Assembly (NCBI GenBank): GCA_039818665.1 | Contig: JBCBTJ010000039.1 | Span: 1 to 32,592 of the forward strand | Reading direction: 5' to 3' | Origin: JBCBTJ01 sp039818665 | GTDB lineage: Bacteria; Pseudomonadota; Alphaproteobacteria; Caulobacterales; Hyphomonadaceae | DNA length: 32,592 nt | Shown: piece by piece, positions 31,415 to 32,592 of the stretch | Numbering within the stretch: position 1 is the stretch's first letter | How the letters are laid out: the number at the start of each line of letters is the position of its first letter | Position numbers and translations under genes: made by a program | The notes under the pieces: model-generated | What the model was told of the DNA's origin: nothing | Seen by the model: the letters and a program-made list of their open reading frames with translations, nothing else | The model's database searches: none

Positions 31415-31711
31415 TCACGCAGTGGCGACGCCTCGCACCATTAGACCAACGGTGTCGGCGCCCGCTTTTCTGTCTTTCGAGATCTGGCGGTATTCAGGAC
31501 TGTTCATAAACGCAGCCGCCGCCCGCTCGTGTGGAAACTCCATCAAGACGACCTTGTCGCCAATCCAATCGCCTTCCATGAGCACCGGCCTTTCATCTGC
31601 CGCCAATAGCCGGCCGCCTGATTTTGCGAAGGCGCCCTCGAACGCGGCTTGGTAAGCGCGATACCGGTTTTCATCCGTGAACTCGAGCTGCCCAATGACA
31701 TAAACGGTCAT
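31415..31711 (-). CDS. DUF1330-family protein
   Basis: 98 aa. It belongs to the small dimeric alpha/beta-barrel DUF1330 proteins: VYVIGQLEFTDENRYRAYQ at the start and VVLMEFPHERAAAAFMNSPE (about 53-72) in the middle. The function of the family is not established. A GAGGATCTC ribosome binding stretch precedes the ATG. It is divergent from the MarR gene across a 67-bp gap, making it the probable target of that regulator. It lies between ribE and ribD without obvious riboflavin relevance. Confidence 0.88.
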   Translation of the reverse strand: MTVYVIGQLEFTDENRYRAYQAAFEGAFAKSGGRLLAADERPVLMEGDWIGDKVVLMEFPHERAAAAFMNSPEYRQISKDRKAGADTVGLMVRGVATA

Positions 31712-31724
31712 GAGATCCTCGTTG

Positions 31725-31754
31725 AATTTACTTCATATGTGAAGCACCTTTCAA
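31725..31754 (-). promoter_or_regulatory. DUF1330 promoter with palindromic MarR-type operator
   Basis: On the minus strand, -35 TTGAAA (31749-31754) and -10 TAAATT (31725-31730) are 18 nt apart. The spacer contains the near-perfect palindrome CTTCATATGTGAAG (31731-31744, plus strand). A repressor bound there would block polymerase directly. The marR start is 35 bp away on the other side, so autoregulation is likely. Confidence 0.6.
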
Positions 31755-31778
31755 CCACCGTCAAGATGGGAGACTGCG

Positions 31779-32225
31779 ATGACAGCTCGGCGCGTCCGCC
31801 TGTTCCACAAGATCCAAATTACGGCGCGCCGGCTTCAAAAGCGGGCCGATCGAGAGATCGCCGCCACCGGCCCGCTGACAACGGCTCAAGCCGCAGTCTT
31901 GTCCATTCTTGAAGCCGGCGAAGGGCGCACGCAGCGCGCCGTCGCTGAGATCATGGACCAGAATGAATCCGCCATCACAGCCATGGTGAGGCGCCTCGCC
32001 GCGCTCGGTTTTCTTGAACGCGAGCGCGACCCGGACGATCGGCGTGCGATGCGCCTTCGCCTCACAAACGCCGGGCGCATGTCGCTGGCTGCGACGCGCG
32101 AGCCGTTTTCGAGGATCAATGCAATTGTCGATTCGACCTTTTCGACCGACGAGATCGAGCGCTTTGCTGAATACCTGACCCGGCTTCACGCGGCTCTAGG
32201 CGGGACGCATGGCGAGCCTCGCTAG
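31779..32225 (+). CDS. MarR-family transcriptional regulator
   Basis: 148 aa. A winged helix-turn-helix covers about 35-100: LTTAQAAVLSILE, RTQRAVAEIMDQNESAITAMV (recognition region) and the wing LERERDPDDRRAMRLRLT. MarR proteins are dimeric repressors released by small molecules or thiol oxidation; no cysteine is present, so a ligand is more likely than redox sensing. GGGAG precedes the ATG. Its TAG shares a CTAG with the ribD stop on the opposite strand (4-nt convergent overlap). Confidence 0.92.
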   Translation: MTARRVRLFHKIQITARRLQKRADREIAATGPLTTAQAAVLSILEAGEGRTQRAVAEIMDQNESAITAMVRRLAALGFLERERDPDDRRAMRLRLTNAGRMSLAATREPFSRINAIVDSTFSTDEIERFAEYLTRLHAALGGTHGEPR

Positions 32226-32592
32226 GCGCTGGGCAGCACGGCGTAAGTGTCCAGAACATCGTCGCCGATCTCTTCGGACGAGACGAGTTTGAACCGTCGC
32301 GCGTCGTTCAAAGCGGCGAGGCCGAGATCGGCGATGGCCGGCAATCCGTCGCCGCCAATGATCAAAGGCGCGCGAAACCACTCGATGCGATCAACGAGTT
32401 CCGCTTTGAGAAACGAGGCGGCCAGACGTCCTCCCCCTTCGAGCAGCACGCCGTATCCCGGCATGCTTGGATCGCGCTGGCGATCGCTTAGCGCCTCTCC
32501 AACGGCAGCGAGGATGTCAGCCGGATCAAGTCGCGCGCCAGCGCATTTAACAACCGAAACCCCGCTTTCCCGCAGGGCGGCCGCGCGCCTGG
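32222..32592 (-). CDS. ribD: RibD, C-terminal reductase part (partial; N-terminus outside window)
   Basis: About 123 codons are visible, open to the window edge. They match the C-terminal 5-amino-6-(5-phosphoribosylamino)uracil reductase domain: GYGVLLEGGGRLAASFLKA and LVDRIEWFRAPLIIGGDG are classic RibD ends. The deaminase domain should lie beyond the window. RibD catalyses the second and third steps of riboflavin synthesis. It is leftward like ribE but separated from it by the MarR/DUF1330 pair. Confidence 0.93.
   Translation of the reverse strand, partial: RRAAALRESGVSVVKCAGARLDPADILAAVGEALSDRQRDPSMPGYGVLLEGGGRLAASFLKAELVDRIEWFRAPLIIGGDGLPAIADLGLAALNDARRFKLVSSEEIGDDVLDTYAVLPSA

Noticed and set aside
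1..32592. CRISPR arrays, insertion sequences, prophage or attachment-site duplication at the tRNA
   Set aside because: No regularly spaced repeats, transposase or integrase motifs seen; no copy of the tRNA-Pro 3' end noticed elsewhere in the window.

Overview
The window is GC-rich, gene-dense chromosomal DNA, almost certainly from an alphaproteobacterium. The strongest evidence is the gene order in the right half: ribD ... ribE-ribBX-ribH-nusB-thiL, hppA, bamE, a ubiquinol-cytochrome c chaperone, plsX-fabH-ihfA-merR and tRNA-Pro. As I recall it, this matches the arrangement in Caulobacter/Hyphomonas/Parvularcula-like genomes. I cannot fix the genus. I see no insertion sequence, CRISPR array, phage gene or rRNA.

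Region 1 (1-7182) is the unusual part. A leftward operon encodes a three-helix membrane protein, an SPFH/coiled-coil protein with a C-terminal zinc ribbon, an FHA protein with an N-terminal cysteine-rich zinc-ribbon region, and a Ser/Thr kinase with an N-terminal zinc ribbon that is cut by the window edge. Divergent from it, 160 bp away, lie an ECF sigma factor with no anti-sigma gene and an overlapping membrane-anchored Ser/Thr kinase with a TPR-like C-terminal half. Together they look like a phosphorylation-based envelope signalling locus with two kinases, one phosphothreonine reader and one sigma factor as likely output.

Region 2 (7183-18054) starts with a convergent terminator and a leftward thiolase. 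A long rightward run follows: methyltransferase, alpha/beta hydrolase, TauE/SafE permease, single-domain ModE, XdhC, MocA, MoaA, MoaD, MoaE, MoaB, MoaC and MoeA. From xdhC onward these genes overlap or nearly touch. They give almost the whole molybdenum cofactor pathway (GTP to cPMP, MPT, Mo-MPT, cytidylylation, insertion chaperone) behind a ModE-type regulator. A PepSY-type membrane protein closes the region.

Region 3 (18081-25409) holds, mostly leftward, tRNA-Pro(GGG) with its own promoter, merR, ihfA, fabH, plsX and a cytochrome bc1 assembly chaperone. bamE is divergent. A leftward block of a DUF547 protein, a polytopic GT-C-like glycosyltransferase and a GT2 glycosyltransferase follows; it may form a lipid-linked sugar module. 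The DUF177 gene usually found between the chaperone and plsX is absent.

Region 4 (25432-32592) carries the K+-independent proton-pumping pyrophosphatase gene (with a clear terminator), thiL, nusB, ribH, ribBX (its GTP cyclohydrolase II half has lost the zinc and catalytic motifs), ribE and the C-terminal part of ribD. A divergent DUF1330/MarR pair, with a palindromic operator inside the DUF1330 promoter, sits between ribE and ribD and splits the riboflavin operon.
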